From: Limanda limanda
Taxonomy: Eukaryota > Chordata > Actinopteri > Pleuronectiformes > Pleuronectidae
Assembly: GCF_963576545.1 (NCBI RefSeq)
Contig: NW_026870466.1
Location: forward strand, 62,001 to 126,000
Length of the DNA stretch: 64,000 bases
Direction of reading: 5' to 3'
The position numbers and the translations under genes were made by a program. The notes under the pieces are model-generated. The model saw only the letters and a list, made by a program, of their open reading frames with translations, made no database searches and was not told the DNA's origin. The first letter of the stretch is position 1. Each line of letters begins with the position of its first letter. Below, piece by piece: positions 22,544 to 35,900 of the stretch.

Positions 22544-24147
22544 CCTCAGATTTGGGGGAATTTCGTCGGTCAACCTCTTCCGAAGGTAGTACAAGCTCGG
22601 GGATGGTACCAATCGATCCGCAGGACCCAAATTAGTCCAGATGCAACCACTTTCCAAGTCTCTCCGACCTTCACAAAAAAAGTTATTCAAGAATATCTCT
22701 TTCTCCTATGTGCTTTCATCCCTAACCCTAACCCTAACCCTTCCGAAAGTCGGAGAAGCTCAAGGATGGTACCGATCGATGCGCGCTACCCCATTTAGTG
22801 GGGGTAGAGCCTACTTGCAAGTCTCTCCGACCTTCACAAAAAAAGTTATTCAAGAATATCTCTTTCTCCTATGTGCTTTCATCCCTAACCCTAACCCTAA
22901 CCCTTCCGAAAGTCGGAGAAGCTCAAGGATGGTACCGATCGATGCGCGCTACCCCATTTAGTGGGGGTAGAGCCTACTTGCAAGTCTCTCCGACCTTCAC
23001 AAAAAAAGTTATTCAAGAATATCTCCTCAGATTTGGGGGAATTTCGTCGGTCAACCTCTTCCGAAGGTCGTACAAGCTCGGGGATGGTACCAATCGATCC
23101 GCAGGACCCAAATTAGTCCAGATGCAACCACTTTCCAAGTCTCTCCGACCTTCACAAAAAAAGTTATTCAAGAATATCTCTTTCTCCTATGTGCTTTCAT
23201 CCCTAACCCTAACCCTAACCCTTCCGAAAGTCGGAGAAGCTCAAGGATGGTACCGATCGATGTGCGCTACCCCATTTAGTGGGGGTAGAGCCTACTTGCA
23301 AGTCTCTCCGACCTTCACAAAAAAAGTTATTCAAGAATATCTCTTTCTCCTATGTGCTTTCATCCCTAACCCTAACCCTAACCCTTCCGAAAGTCGGAGA
23401 AGCTCAAGGATGGTACCGATCGATGCGCGCAATCCCATTTAGTGGGGGTAGAGCCTACTTGCAAGTCTCTCCGACCTTCACAAAAAAAGTTATTCAAGAA
23501 TATCTCTTTCTCCTATGTGCTTTCATCCCTAACCCTAACCCTAACCCTTCCGAAAGTCGGAGAAGCTCAAGGATGGTACCGATCGATGCGCGCTACCCCA
23601 TTTAGTGGGGGTAGAGCCTACTTGCAAGTCTCTCCGACCTTCACAAAAAAAGTTATTCAAGAATATCTCCTCAGATTTGGGGGAATTTCGTCGGTCGACC
23701 TCTTCCGAAGGTCGTACAAGCTCGGGGATGGTACCAATCGATCCGCAGGACCCAAATTAGTCCAGATGCAACCACTTTCCAAGTCTCTCCGACCTTCACA
23801 AAAAAAGTTATTCAAGAATATCTCTTTCTCCTATGTGCTTTCATCCCTAACCCTAACCCTAACCCTTCCGAAAGTCGGAGAAGCTCAAGGATGGTACCGA
23901 TCGATGCGCGCTACCCCATTTAGTGGGGGTAGAGCCTACTTGCAAGTCTCTCCGACCTTCACAAAAAAAGTTATTCAAGAATATCTCTTTCTCCTATGTG
24001 CTTTCATCCCTAACCCTAACCCTAACCCTTCCGAAAGTCGGAGAAGCTCAAGGATGGTACCGATCGATGCGCGCTACCCCATTTAGTGGGGGTAGAGCCT
24101 ACTTGCAAGTCTCTCCGACCTTCACAAAAAAAGTTATTCAAGAATTT

Positions 24148-24779
24148 CTTTCTCCTATGTGCTTTCATCCCTAACCCTAACCCTAACCCTTCCGAAAGTC
24201 GGAGAAGCTCAAGGATGGTACTGATCGATGCGCGCAACCCCATTTAGTGGGGGTAGAGCCTACTTGCAAGTCTCTCCGACCTTCACAAAAAAAGTTATTC
24301 AAGAATATCTCCTCAGATTTGGGGGAATTTCGTCGGTCGACCTCTTCCGAAGGTCGTACAAGCTCGGGGATGGTACCAATCGATCCGCAGGACCCAAATT
24401 AGTCCAGATGCAACCACTTTCCAAGTCTCTCCGACCTTCAAAAAAAAAGTTATTCAAGAATATCTCTTTCTCCTATGTGCTTTCATCCCTAACCCTTCCG
24501 AAAGTCGGAGAAGCTCAAGGATGGTACCGATCGATGCGCGCTACCCCATTTAGTGGGGGTAGAGCCTACTTGCAAGTCTCTCTGACCTTCACAAAAAAAG
24601 TTATTCAAGAATATCTCTTTCTCCTATGTGCTTTCATCCCTAACTCTAACCCTAACCCTTCCGAAAGTCGGAGAAGCTCAAGGATGGTACCGATCGATGC
24701 GCGCAACCCCATTTAGTGGGGGTAGAGCCTACTTGCAAGTCTCTCCGACCTTCACAAAAAAAGTTATTCAAGAATATCT
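24148..24779 (+). repeat. Landmark cassette 6 (one-hexamer subtype)
   Basis: The second member of the 2,236-bp series. It shares GGTACTGATCG and the AGGTAGTAC B variant with the cassette at 21,912. Confidence 0.92.
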
Positions 24780-26383
24780 CCTCAGATTTGGGGGAATTTC
24801 GTCGGTCAACCTCTTCCGAAGGTAGTACAAGCTCGGGGATGGTACCAATCGATCCGCAGGACCCAAATTAGTCCAGATGCAACCACTTTCCAAGTCTCTC
24901 CGACCTTCACAAAAAAAGTTATTCAAGAATATCTCTTTCTCCTATGTGCTTTCATCCCTAACCCTAACCCTAACCCTTCCGAAAGTCGGAGAAGCTCAAG
25001 GATGGTACCGATCGATGCGCGCTACCCCATTTAGTGGGGGTAGAGCCTACTTGCAAGTCTCTCCGACCTTCACAAAAAAAGTTATTCAAGAATATCTCTT
25101 TCTCCTATGTGCTTTCATCCCTAACCCTAACCCTAACCCTTCCGAAAGTCGGAGAAGCTCAAGGATGGTACCGATCGATGCGCGCTACCCCATTTAGTGG
25201 GGGTAGAGCCTACTTGCAAGTCTCTCCGACCTTCACAAAAAAAGTTATTCAAGAATATCTCCTCAGATTTGGGGGAATTTCGTCGGTCAACCTCTTCCGA
25301 AGGTCGTACAAGCTCGGGGATGGTACCAATCGATCCGCAGGACCCAAATTAGTCCAGATGCAACCACTTTCCAAGTCTCTCCGACCTTCACAAAAAAAGT
25401 TATTCAAGAATATCTCTTTCTCCTATGTGCTTTCATCCCTAACCCTAACCCTAACCCTTCCGAAAGTCGGAGAAGCTCAAGGATGGTACCGATCGATGTG
25501 CGCTACCCCATTTAGTGGGGGTAGAGCCTACTTGCAAGTCTCTCCGACCTTCACAAAAAAAGTTATTCAAGAATATCTCTTTCTCCTATGTGCTTTCATC
25601 CCTAACCCTAACCCTAACCCTTCCGAAAGTCGGAGAAGCTCAAGGATGGTACCGATCGATGCGCGCAATCCCATTTAGTGGGGGTAGAGCCTACTTGCAA
25701 GTCTCTCCGACCTTCACAAAAAAAGTTATTCAAGAATATCTCTTTCTCCTATGTGCTTTCATCCCTAACCCTAACCCTAACCCTTCCGAAAGTCGGAGAA
25801 GCTCAAGGATGGTACCGATCGATGCGCGCTACCCCATTTAGTGGGGGTAGAGCCTACTTGCAAGTCTCTCCGACCTTCACAAAAAAAGTTATTCAAGAAT
25901 ATCTCCTCAGATTTGGGGGAATTTCGTCGGTCGACCTCTTCCGAAGGTCGTACAAGCTCGGGGATGGTACCAATCGATCCGCAGGACCCAAATTAGTCCA
26001 GATGCAACCACTTTCCAAGTCTCTCCGACCTTCACAAAAAAAGTTATTCAAGAATATCTCTTTCTCCTATGTGCTTTCATCCCTAACCCTAACCCTAACC
26101 CTTCCGAAAGTCGGAGAAGCTCAAGGATGGTACCGATCGATGCGCGTTACCCCATTTAGTGGGGGTAGAGCCTACTTGCAAGTCTCTCCGACCTTCACAA
26201 AAAAAGTTATTCAAGAATATCTCTTTCTCCTATGTGCTTTCATCCCTAACCCTAACCCTAACCCTTCCGAAAGTCGGAGAAGCTCAAGGATGGTACCGAT
26301 CGATGCGCGTTACCCCATTTAGTGGGGGTAGAGCCTACTTGCAAGTCTCTCCGACCTTCACAAAAAAAGTTATTCAAGAATTT

Positions 26384-27015
26384 CTTTCTCCTATGTGCTT
26401 TCATCCCTAACCCTAACCCTAACCCTTCCGAAAGTCGGAGAAGCTCAAGGATGGTACCGATCGATGCGCGCAACCCCATTTAGTGGGGGTAGAGCCTACT
26501 TGCAAGTCTCTCCGACCTTCACAAAAAAAGTTATTCAAGAATATCTCCTCAGATTTGGGGGAATTTCGTCGGTCGACCTCTTCCGAAGGTCGTACAAGCT
26601 CGGGGATGGTACCAATCGATCCGCAGGACCCAAATTAGTCCAGTTGCAACCACTTTCCAAGTCTCTCCGACCTTCAAAAAAAAAGTTATTCAAGAATATC
26701 TCTTTCTCCTATGTGCTTTCATCCCTAACCCTTCCGAAAGTCGGAGAAGCTCAAGGATGGTACCGATCGATGCGCGCTACCCCATTTAGTGGGGGTAGAG
26801 CCTACTTGCAAGTCTCTCTGACCTTCACAAAAAAAGTTATTCAAGAATATCTCTTTCTCCTATGTGCTTTCATCCCTAACTCTAACCCTAACCCTTCCGA
26901 AAGTCGGAGAAGCTCAAGGATGGTACCGATCGATGCGCGCAACCCCATTTAGTGGGGGTAGAGCCTACTTGCAAGTCTCTCCGACCTTCACAAAAAAAGT
27001 TATTCAAGAATATCT
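26384..27015 (+). repeat. Landmark cassette 7 (one-hexamer subtype)
   Basis: The third member at 2,236-bp spacing. It lacks GGTACTGATCG and AGGTAGTAC and has a private CAGTTGCAAC in its B (near 26,644), so it is the most distinct of the three. Confidence 0.92.
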
Positions 27016-29565
27016 CCTCAGATTTGGGGGAATTTCGTCGGTCAACCTCTTCCGAAGGTCGTACAAGCTCGGGGATGGTACCAATCGATCCGCAGGACCC
27101 AAATTAGTCCAGATGCAACCACTTTCCAAGTCTCTCCGACCTTCACAAAAAAAGTTATTCAAGAATATCTCTTTCTCCTATGTGCTTTCATCCCTAACCC
27201 TAACCCTAACCCTTCCGAAAGTCGGAGAAGCTCAAGGATGGTACCGATCGATGCGCGCTACCCCATTTAGTGGGGGTAGAGCCTACTTGCAAGTCTCTCC
27301 GACCTTCACAAAAAAAGTTATTCAAGAATATCTCTTTCTCCTATGTGCTTTCATCCCTAACCCTAACCCTAACCCTTCCGAAAGTCGGAGAAGCTCAAGG
27401 ATGGTACCGATCGATGCGCGCTACCCCATTTAGTGGGGGTAGAGCCTACTTGCAAGTCTCTCCGACCTTCACAAAAAAAGTTATTCAAGAATATCTCCTC
27501 AGATTTGGGGGAATTTCGTCGGTCAACCTCTTCCGAAGGTCGTACAAGCTCGGGGATGGTACCAATCGATCCGCAGGACCCAAATTAGTCCAGATGCAAC
27601 CACTTTCCAAGTCTCTCCGACCTTCACAAAAAAAGTTATTCAAGAATATCTCTTTCTCCTATGTGCTTTCATCCCTAACCCTAACCCTAACCCTTCCGAA
27701 AGTCGGAGAAGCTCAAAGATGGTACCGATCGATGTGCGCTACCCCATTTAGTGGGGGTAGAGCCTACTTGCAAGTCTCTCCGACCTTCACAAAAAAAGTT
27801 ATTCAAGAATATCTCTTTCTCCTATGTGCTTTCATCCCTAACCCTAACCCTAACCCTTCCGAAAGTCGGAGAAGCTCAAGGATGGTACCGATCGATGCGC
27901 GTTACCCCATTTAGTGGGGGTAGAGCCTACTTGCAAGTCTCTCCGACCTTCACAAAAAAAGTTATTCAAGAATATCTCCTCAGATTTGGGGGAATTTCGT
28001 CGGTCGACCTCTTCCAAAGGTCGTACAAGCTCGGGGATGGTACCAATCGATCCGCAGGACCCAAATTAGTCCAGATGCAACCACTTTCCAAGTCTCTCCG
28101 ACCTTCATAAAAAAAGTTATTCAAGAATATCTCTTTCTCCTATGTGCTTTCATCCCTAACCCTTCCGAAAGTCGGAGAAGCTCAAGGATGGTACCGATCG
28201 ATGCGCGCTACCCCATTTAGTGGGGGTAGAGCCTACTTGCAAGTCTCTCCGACCTTCACAAAAAAAGTTATTCAAGAATATCTCTTTCTCCTATGTGCTT
28301 TCATCCCTAACCCTAACCCTAACCCTTCCGAAAGTCGGAGAAGCTCAAGGATGGTACCGATCGATGCGCGCTACCCCATTTAGTGGGGGTAGAGCCTACT
28401 TGCAAGTCTCTCCGACCTTCACAAAAAAAGTTATTCAAGAATATCTCCTCAGATTTGGGGGAATTTCGTCGGTCGACCTCTTCCGAAGGTCGAACAAGCT
28501 CGGGGATGGTACCAATCGATCCGCAGGACCCAAATTAGTCCAGATGCAACCACTTTCCAAGTCTCTCCGACCTTCACAAAAAAAGTTATTCAAGAATATC
28601 TCTTTCTCCTATGTGCTTTCATCCCTAACCCTAACCCTAACCCTTCCGAAAGTCGGAGAAGCTCAAGGATGGTACCGATCGATGGGCGCTACCCCATTTA
28701 GTGGGGGTAGAGCCTACTTGCAAGTCTCTCCGACCTTCACAAAAAAAGTTATTCAAGAATATCTCTTTCTCCTATGTGCTTTCATCCCTAACCCTAACCC
28801 TAACCCTTCCGAAAGTCGGAGAAGCTCAAGGATGGTACCGATCGATGCGCGCTACCCCATTTAGTGGGGGTAGAGCCTACTTGCAAGTCTCTCCGACCTT
28901 CACAAAAAAAGTTATTCAAGAATATCTCCTCAGATTTGGGGGAATTTCGTCGGTCGACCTCTTCCGAAGGTCGTACAAGCTCGGGGATGGTACCAATCGA
29001 TCTGCAGGACCCAAATTAGTCCAGATGCAACCACTTTCCAAGTCTCTCCGACCTTCACAAAAAAAGTTATTCAAGAATATCTCTTTCTCCTATGTGCTTT
29101 CATCCCTAACCCTAACCCTTCCGAAAGTCGGAGAAGCTCAAGGATGGTACCGATCGATGCGCGCTACCCCATTTAGTGGGGGTAGAGCCTACTTGCAAGT
29201 CTCTCCGACCTTCACAAAAAAAGTTATTCAAGAATATCTCTTTCTCCTATGTGCTTTCATCCCTAACCCTAACCCTAACCCTTCCGAAAGTCGGAGAAGC
29301 TCAAGGATGGTACCGATCGATGTGCGCTACCCCATTTAGTGGGGGTAGAGCCTACTTGCAAGTCTCTCCGACCTTCACAAAAAAAGTTATTCAAGAATAT
29401 CTCTTTCTCCTATGTGCTTTCATCCCTAACCCTAACCCTAACCCTTCCGAAAGTCGGAGAAGCTCAAGGATGGTACCGATCGATGCGCGCTACCCCATTT
29501 AGTGGGGGTAGAGCCTACTTGCAAGTCTCTCCGACCTTCACAAAAAAAGTTATTCAAGAATATCT

Positions 29566-29720
29566 CCTCAGATTTGGGGGAATTTCGTCGGTCGACCTCT
29601 TCCGAAGGTCGTAAAAGCTCGGGGATGGTACCAATCGATCTGCAGGACCCAAATTAGTCCAGATGCAACCACTTTCCAAGTCTCTCCGACCTTCACAAAA
29701 AAAGTTATTCAAGAATATCT
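29566..29720 (+). repeat. B monomer with GTCGTAAAAGC variant
   Basis: One of four B with C-to-A in GTCGTACAAGC; the others are at 36,449-36,603, 59,183-59,337 and 63,664-63,818. Each is followed by an A with GCGCAATCCC, so the pair is a linked marker crossing both array domains. The last one shows that the right edge of the window resembles the 29.5 and 36.4 kb regions. Confidence 0.87.
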
Positions 29721-30525
29721 CTTTCTCCTATGTGCTTTCATCCCTAACCCTAACCCTAACCCTTCCGAAAGTCGGAGAAGCTCAAGGATGGTACCGATCG
29801 ATGCGCGCAATCCCATTTAGTGGGGGTAGAGCCTACTTGCAAGTCTCTCCGACCTTCACAAAAAAAGTTATTCAAGAATATCTCTTTCTCCTATGTGCTT
29901 TCATCCCTAACCCTAACCCTAACCCTTCCGAAAGTCGGAGAAGCTCAAGGATGGTACCGATCGATGCGCGCTACCCCATTTAGTGGGGGTAGAGCCTACT
30001 TGCAAGTCTCTCCGACCTTCACAAAAAAAGTTATTCAAGAATATCTCCTCAGATTTGGGGGAATTTCGTCGGTCGACCTCTTCCGAAGGTCGTACAAGCT
30101 CGGGGATGGTACCAATCGATCCGCAGGACCCAAATTAGTCCAGATGCAACCACTTTCCAAGTCTCTCCGACCTTCACAAAAAAAGTTATTCAAGAATATC
30201 TCTTTCTCCTATGTGCTTTCATCCCTAACCCTAACCCTAACCCTTCCGAAAGTCGGAGAAGCTCAAGGATGGTACCGATCGATGCGCGCTACCCCATTTA
30301 GTGGGGGTAGAGCCTACTTGCAAGTCTCTCCGACCTTCACAAAAAAAGTTATTCAAGAATATCTCTTTCTCCTATGTGCTTTCATCCCTAACCCTAACCC
30401 TAACCCTTCCAAAAGTCGGAGAAGCTCAAGGATGGTACCGATCGATGTGCGCTACCCCATTTAGTGGGGGTAGAGCCTACTTGCAAGTCTCTCCGACCTT
30501 CACAAAAAAAGTTATTCAAGAATTT

Positions 30526-31169
30526 CTTTCTCCTATGTGCTTTCATCCCTAACCCTAACCCTAACCCTTCCGAAAGTCGGAGAAGCTCAAGGATGGTACC
30601 GATCGATGCGCGCAACCCCATTTAGTGGGGGTAGAGCCTACTTGCAAGTCTCTCCGACCTTCACAAAAAAAGTTATTCAAGAATATCTCCTCAGATTTGG
30701 GGGAATTTCGTCGGTCGGCCTCTTCCGAAGGTCGTACAAGCTCGGGGATGGTACCAATCGATCCGCAGGACCCAAATTAGTCCAGATGCAACCACTTTCC
30801 AAGTCTCTCCGACCTTCAAAAAAAAAGTTATTCAAGAATATCTCTTTCTCCTATGTGCTTTCATCCCTAACCCTAACCCTAACCCTTCCGAAAGTCGGAG
30901 AAGCTCAAGGATGGTACCGATCGATGCGCGCTACCCCATTTAGTGGGGGTAGAGCCTACTTGCAAGTCTCTCTGACCTTCACAAAAAAAGTTATTCAAGA
31001 ATATCTCTTTCTCCTATGTGCTTTCATCCCTAACTCTAACCCTAACCCTTCCGAAAGTCGGAGAAGCTCAAGGATGGTACCGATCGATGCGCGCAACCCC
31101 ATTTAGTGGGGGTAGAGCCTACTTGCAAGTCTCTCCGACCTTCACAAAAAAAGTTATTCAAGAATATCT
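30526..31169 (+). repeat. Landmark cassette 8 (three-hexamer subtype)
   Basis: The counterpart of cassette 1 at an offset of 29,712 bp. It shares the GGTCGGCCTC B variant and is preceded by the TTCCAAAAGTCGG A variant (near 30,411), which is also found near 699. Confidence 0.92.
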
Positions 31170-32280
31170 CCTCAGATTTGGGGGAATTTCGTCGGTCAAC
31201 CTCTTCCGAAGGTCGTACAAGCTCGGGGATGGTACCAATCGATCCGCAGGACCCAAATTAGTCCAGATGCAACCACTTTCCAAGTCTCTCCGACCTTCAC
31301 AAAAAAAGTTATTCAAGAATATCTCTTTCTCCTATGTGCTTTCATCCCTAACCCTAACCCTAACCCTTCCGAAAGTCGGAGAAGCTCAAGGATGGTACCG
31401 ATCGATGCGCGCTACCCCATTTAGTGGGGGTAGAGCCTACTTGCAAGTCTCTCCGACCTTCACAAAAAAAGTTATTCAAGAATATCTCTTTCTCCTATGT
31501 GCTTTCATCCCTAACCCTAACCCTAACCCTTCCGAAAGTCGGAGAAGCTCAAGGATGGTACCGATCGATGCGCGCTACCCCATTTAGTGGGGGTAGAGCC
31601 TACTTGCAAGTCTCTCCGACCTTCACAAAAAAAGTTATTCAAGAATATCTCCTCAGATTTGGGGGAATTTCGTCGGTCAACCTCTTCCGAAGGTCGTACA
31701 AGCTCGGGGATGGTACCAATCGATCCGCAGGACCCAAATTAGTCCAGATGCAACCACTTTCCAAGTCTCTCCGACCTTCACAAAAAAAGTTATTCAAGAA
31801 TATCTCTTTCTCCTATGTGCTTTCATCCCTAACCCTAACCCTAACCCTTCCGAAAGTCGGAGAAGCTCAAGGATGGTACCGATCGATGTGCGCTACCCCA
31901 TTTAGTGGGGGTAGAGCCTACTTGCAAGTCTCTCCGACCTTCACAAAAAAAGTTATTCAAGAATATCTCTTTCTCCTATGTGCTTTCATCCCTAACCCTA
32001 ACCCTAACCCTTCCGAAAGTCGGAGAAGCTCAAGGATGGTACCGATCGATGCGCGTTACCCCATTTAGTGGGGGTAGAGCCTACTTGCAAGTCTCTCCGA
32101 CCTTCACAAAAAAAGTTATTCAAGAATATCTCCTCAGATTTGGGGGAATTTCGTCGGTCGACCTCTTCCGAAGGTCGTACAAGCTCGGGGATGGTACCAA
32201 TCGATCTGCAGGACCCAAATTAGTCCAGATGCAACCACTTTCCAAGTCTCTCCGACCTTCATAAAAAAAGTTATTCAAGA

Positions 32281-35200
32281 ATATCTCTTTCTCCTATGTG
32301 CTTTCATCCCTAACCCTAACCCTTCCGAAAGTCGGAGAAGCTCAAGGATGGTACCGATCGATGCGCGCTACCCCATTTAGTGGGGGTAGAGCCTACTTGC
32401 AAGTCTCTCCGACCTTCACAAAAAAAGTTATTCAAGAATATCTCTTTCTCCTATGTGCTTTCATCCCTAACCCTAACCCTAACCCTTCCGAAAGTCGGAG
32501 AAGCTCAAGGATGGTACCGATCGATGCGCGCTACCCCATTTAGTGGGGGTAGAGCCTACTTGCAAGTCTCTCCGACCTTCACAAAAAAAGTTATTCAAGA
32601 ATATCTCCTCAGATTTGGGGGAATTTCGTCGGTCGACCTCTTCCGAAGGTCGTACAAGCTCGGGGATGGTACCAATCGATCCGCAGGACCCAAATTAGTC
32701 CAGATGCAACCACTTTCCAAGTCTCTCCGACCTTCACAAAAAAAGTTATTCAAGAATATCTCTTTCTCCTATGTGCTTTCATCCCTAACCCTAACCCTAA
32801 CCCTTCCGAAAGTCGGAGAAGCTCAAGGATGGTACCGATCGATGCGCGCTACCCCATTTAGTGGGGGTAGAGCCTACTTGCAAGTCTCTCCGACCTTCAC
32901 AAAAAAAGTTATTCAAGAATATCTCTTTCTCCTATGTGCTTTCATCCCTAACCCTAACCCTAACCCTTCCGAAAGTCGGAGAAGCTCAAGGATGGTACCG
33001 ATCGATGCGCGCTACCCCATTTAGTGGGGGTAGAGCCTACTTGCAAGTCTCTCCGACCTTCACAAAAAAAGTTATTCAAGAATTTCTTTCTCCTATGTGC
33101 TTTCATCCCTAACCCTAACCCTAACCCTTCCGAAAGTCGGAGAAGCTCAAGGATGGAACCGATCGATGCGCGCAACCCCATTTAGTGGGGGTAGAGCCTA
33201 CTTGCAAGTCTCTCCGACCTTCACAAAAAAAGTTATTCAAGAATATCTCCTCAGATTTGGGGGAATTTCGTCGGTCGACCTCTTCCGAAGGTCGTACAAG
33301 CTCGGGGATGGTACCAATCGATCCGCAGGACCCAAATTAGTCCAGATGCAACCACTTTCCAAGTCTCTCCGACCTTCAAAAAAAAAGTTATTCAAGAATA
33401 TCTCTTTCTCCTATGTGCTTTCATCCCTAACCCTAACCCTAACCCTTCCGAAAGTCGGAGAAGCTCAAGGATGGTACCGATCGATGCGCGCTACCCCATT
33501 TAGTGGGGGTAGAGCCTACTTGCAAGTCTCTCTGACCTTCACAAAAAAAGTTATTCAAGAATATCTCTTTCTCCTATGTGCTTTCATCCCTAACTCTAAC
33601 CCTAACCCTTCCGAAAGTCGGAGAAGCTCAAGGATGGTACCGATCGATGCGCGCAACCCCATTTAGTGGGGGTAGAGCCTACTTGCAAGTCTCTCCGACC
33701 TTCACAAAAAAAGTTATTCAAGAATATCTCCTCAGATTTGGGGGAATTTCGTCGGTCAACCTCTTCCGAAGGTCGTACAAGCTCGGGGATGGTACCAATC
33801 GATCCGCAGGACCCAAATTAGTCCAGATGCAACCACTTTCCAAGTCTCTCCGACCTTCACAAAAAAAGTTATTCAAGAATATCTCTTTCTCCTATGTGCT
33901 TTCATCCCTAACCCTAACCCTAACCCTTCCGAAAGTCGGAGAAGCTCAAGGATGGTACCGATCGATGCGCGCTACCCCATTTAGTGGGGGTAGAGCCTAC
34001 TTGCAAGTCTCTCCGACCTTCACAAAAAAAGTTATTCAAGAATATCTCTTTCTCCTATGTGCTTTCATCCCTAACCCTAACCCTAACCCTTCCGAAAGTC
34101 GGAGAAGCTCAAGGATGGTACCGATCGATGCGCGCTACCCCATTTAGTGGGGGTAGAGCCTACTTGCAAGTCTCTCCGACCTTCACAAAAAAAGTTATTC
34201 AAGAATATCTCTTTCTCCTATGTGCTTTCATCCCTAACCCTAACCCTAACCCTTCCGAAAGTCGGAGAAGCTCAAGGATGGTACCGATCGATGCGCGCTA
34301 CCCCATTTAGTGGGGGTAGAGCCTACTTGCAAGTCTCTCCGACCTTCACAAAAAAAGTTATTCAAGAATATCTCCTCAGATTTGGGGGAATTTCGTCGGT
34401 CAACCTCTTCCGAAGGTCGTACAAGCTCGGGGATGGTACCAATCGATCCGCAGGACCCAAATTAGTCCAGATGCAACCACTTTCCAAGTCTCTCCGACCT
34501 TCACAAAAAAAGTTATTCAAGAATATCTCTTTCTCCTATGTGCTTTCATCCCTAACCCTAACCCTAACCCTTCCGAAAGTCGGAGAAGCTCAAGGATGGT
34601 ACCGATCGATGTGCGCTACCCCATTTAGTGGGGGTAGAGCCTACTTGCAAGTCTCTCCGACCTTCACAAAAAAATTTATTCAAGAATATCTCTTTCTCCT
34701 ATGTGCTTTCATCCCTAACCCTAACCCTAACCCTTCCGAAAGTCGGAGAAGCTCAAGGATGGTACCGATCGATGCGCGTTACCCCATTTAGTGGGGGTAG
34801 AGCCTACTTGCAAGTCTCTCCGATCTTCACAAAAAAAGTTATTCAAGAATATCTCCTCAGATTTGGGGGAATTTCGTCGGTCGACCTCTTCCAAAGGTCG
34901 TACAAGCTCGGGGATGGTACCAATCGATCCGCAGGACCCAAATTAGTCCAGATGCAACCACTTTCCAAGTCTCTCCGACCTTCATAAAAAAAGTTATTCA
35001 AGAATATCTCTTTCTCCTATGTGCTTTCATCCCTAACCCTAACCCTTCCGAAAGTCGGAGAAGCTCAAGGATGGTACCGATCGATGCGCGCTACCCCATT
35101 TAGTGGGGGTAGAGCCTACTTGCAAGTCTCTCCGACCTTCACAAAAAAAGTTATTCAAGAATATCTCTTTCTCCTATGTGCTTTCATCCCTAACCCTAAC

Positions 35201-35900
35201 CCTAACCCTTCCGAAAGTCGGAGAAGCTCAAGGATGGTACCGATCGATGCGCGCTACCCCATTTAGTGGGGGTAGAGCCTACTTGCAAGTCTCTCCGACC
35301 TTCACAAAAAAAGTTATTCAAGAATATCTCCTCAGATTTGGGGGAATTTCGTCGGTCGACCTCTTCCGAAGGTCGAACAAGCTCGGGGATGGTACCAATC
35401 GATCCGCAGGACCCAAATTAGTCCAGATGCAACCACTTTCCAAGTCTCTCCGACCTTCACAAAAAAAGTTATTCAAGAATATCTCTTTCTCCTATGTGCT
35501 TTCATCCCTAACCCTAACCCTAACCCTTCCGAAAGTCGGAGAAGCTCAAGGATGGTACCGATCGATGGGCGCTACCCCATTTAGTGGGGGTAGAGCCTAC
35601 TTGCAAGTCTCTCCGACCTTCACAAAAAAAGTTATTCAAGAATATCTCTTTCTCCTATGTGCTTTCATCCCTAACCCTAACCCTAACCCTTCCGAAAGTC
35701 GGAGAAGCTCAAGGATGGTACCGATCGATGCGCGCTACCCCATTTAGTGGGGGTAGAGCCTACTTGCAAGTCTCTCCGACCTTCACAAAAAAAGTTATTC
35801 AAGAATATCTCCTCAGATTTGGGGGAATTTCGTCGGTCGACCTCTTCCGAAGGTCGTACAAGCTCGGGGATGGTACCAATCGATCTGCAGGACCCAAATT
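32281..35900 (+). repeat. Segmental duplication copy 1 (partner 40,126-43,582)
   Basis: Aligned to the downstream partner at an offset of 7,845 bp. The offset falls to 7,682 bp after the three-A run near 33.9-34.4 kb, because the partner has one A fewer there. Shared marks include GGAACCGATCG and AAAAAATTTATT. Confidence 0.82.
33086..33729 (+). repeat. Landmark cassette 9 (three-hexamer subtype)
   Basis: The counterpart of cassette 2 at an offset of 29,712 bp, with the same GGAACCGATCG change. It lies 2,560 bp after cassette 8. Confidence 0.92.

Larger units (their letters stand above)
21912..26383 (+). repeat. 2,236-bp 14-mer higher-order repeat, two full copies plus a partial third
   Basis: Ten A and four B per copy (runs 3-2-2-3), including a one-hexamer landmark cassette. 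Copies are 21,912-24,147 and 24,148-26,383, and a third continues to about 27.5 kb before its run pattern changes. Copies 1 and 2 share GGTACTGATCG and AGGTAGTAC; copy 3 lacks both. Confidence 0.88.
28200..32270 (+). repeat. Segmental duplication copy 1 (partner 35,083-39,153, offset 6,883)
   Basis: Shared marks are GGTCGAACAAG near 28,491, GATGGGCGC near 28,682, and a B with GGTCGTAAAAGC near 29,609. It differs from its partner at TTCCAAAAG near 30,411, which is present only here and at the window start. Confidence 0.85.
29713..35260 (+). repeat. Segmental duplication copy 2 (partner 1-5,550)
   Basis: The counterpart of the window start. Agreement ends between the two-hexamer A at about 35,010-35,166 and the B that starts near 35,330. 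That B carries GGTCGAACAAG, which matches the B near 28,491 rather than the one in copy 1. Confidence 0.88.
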
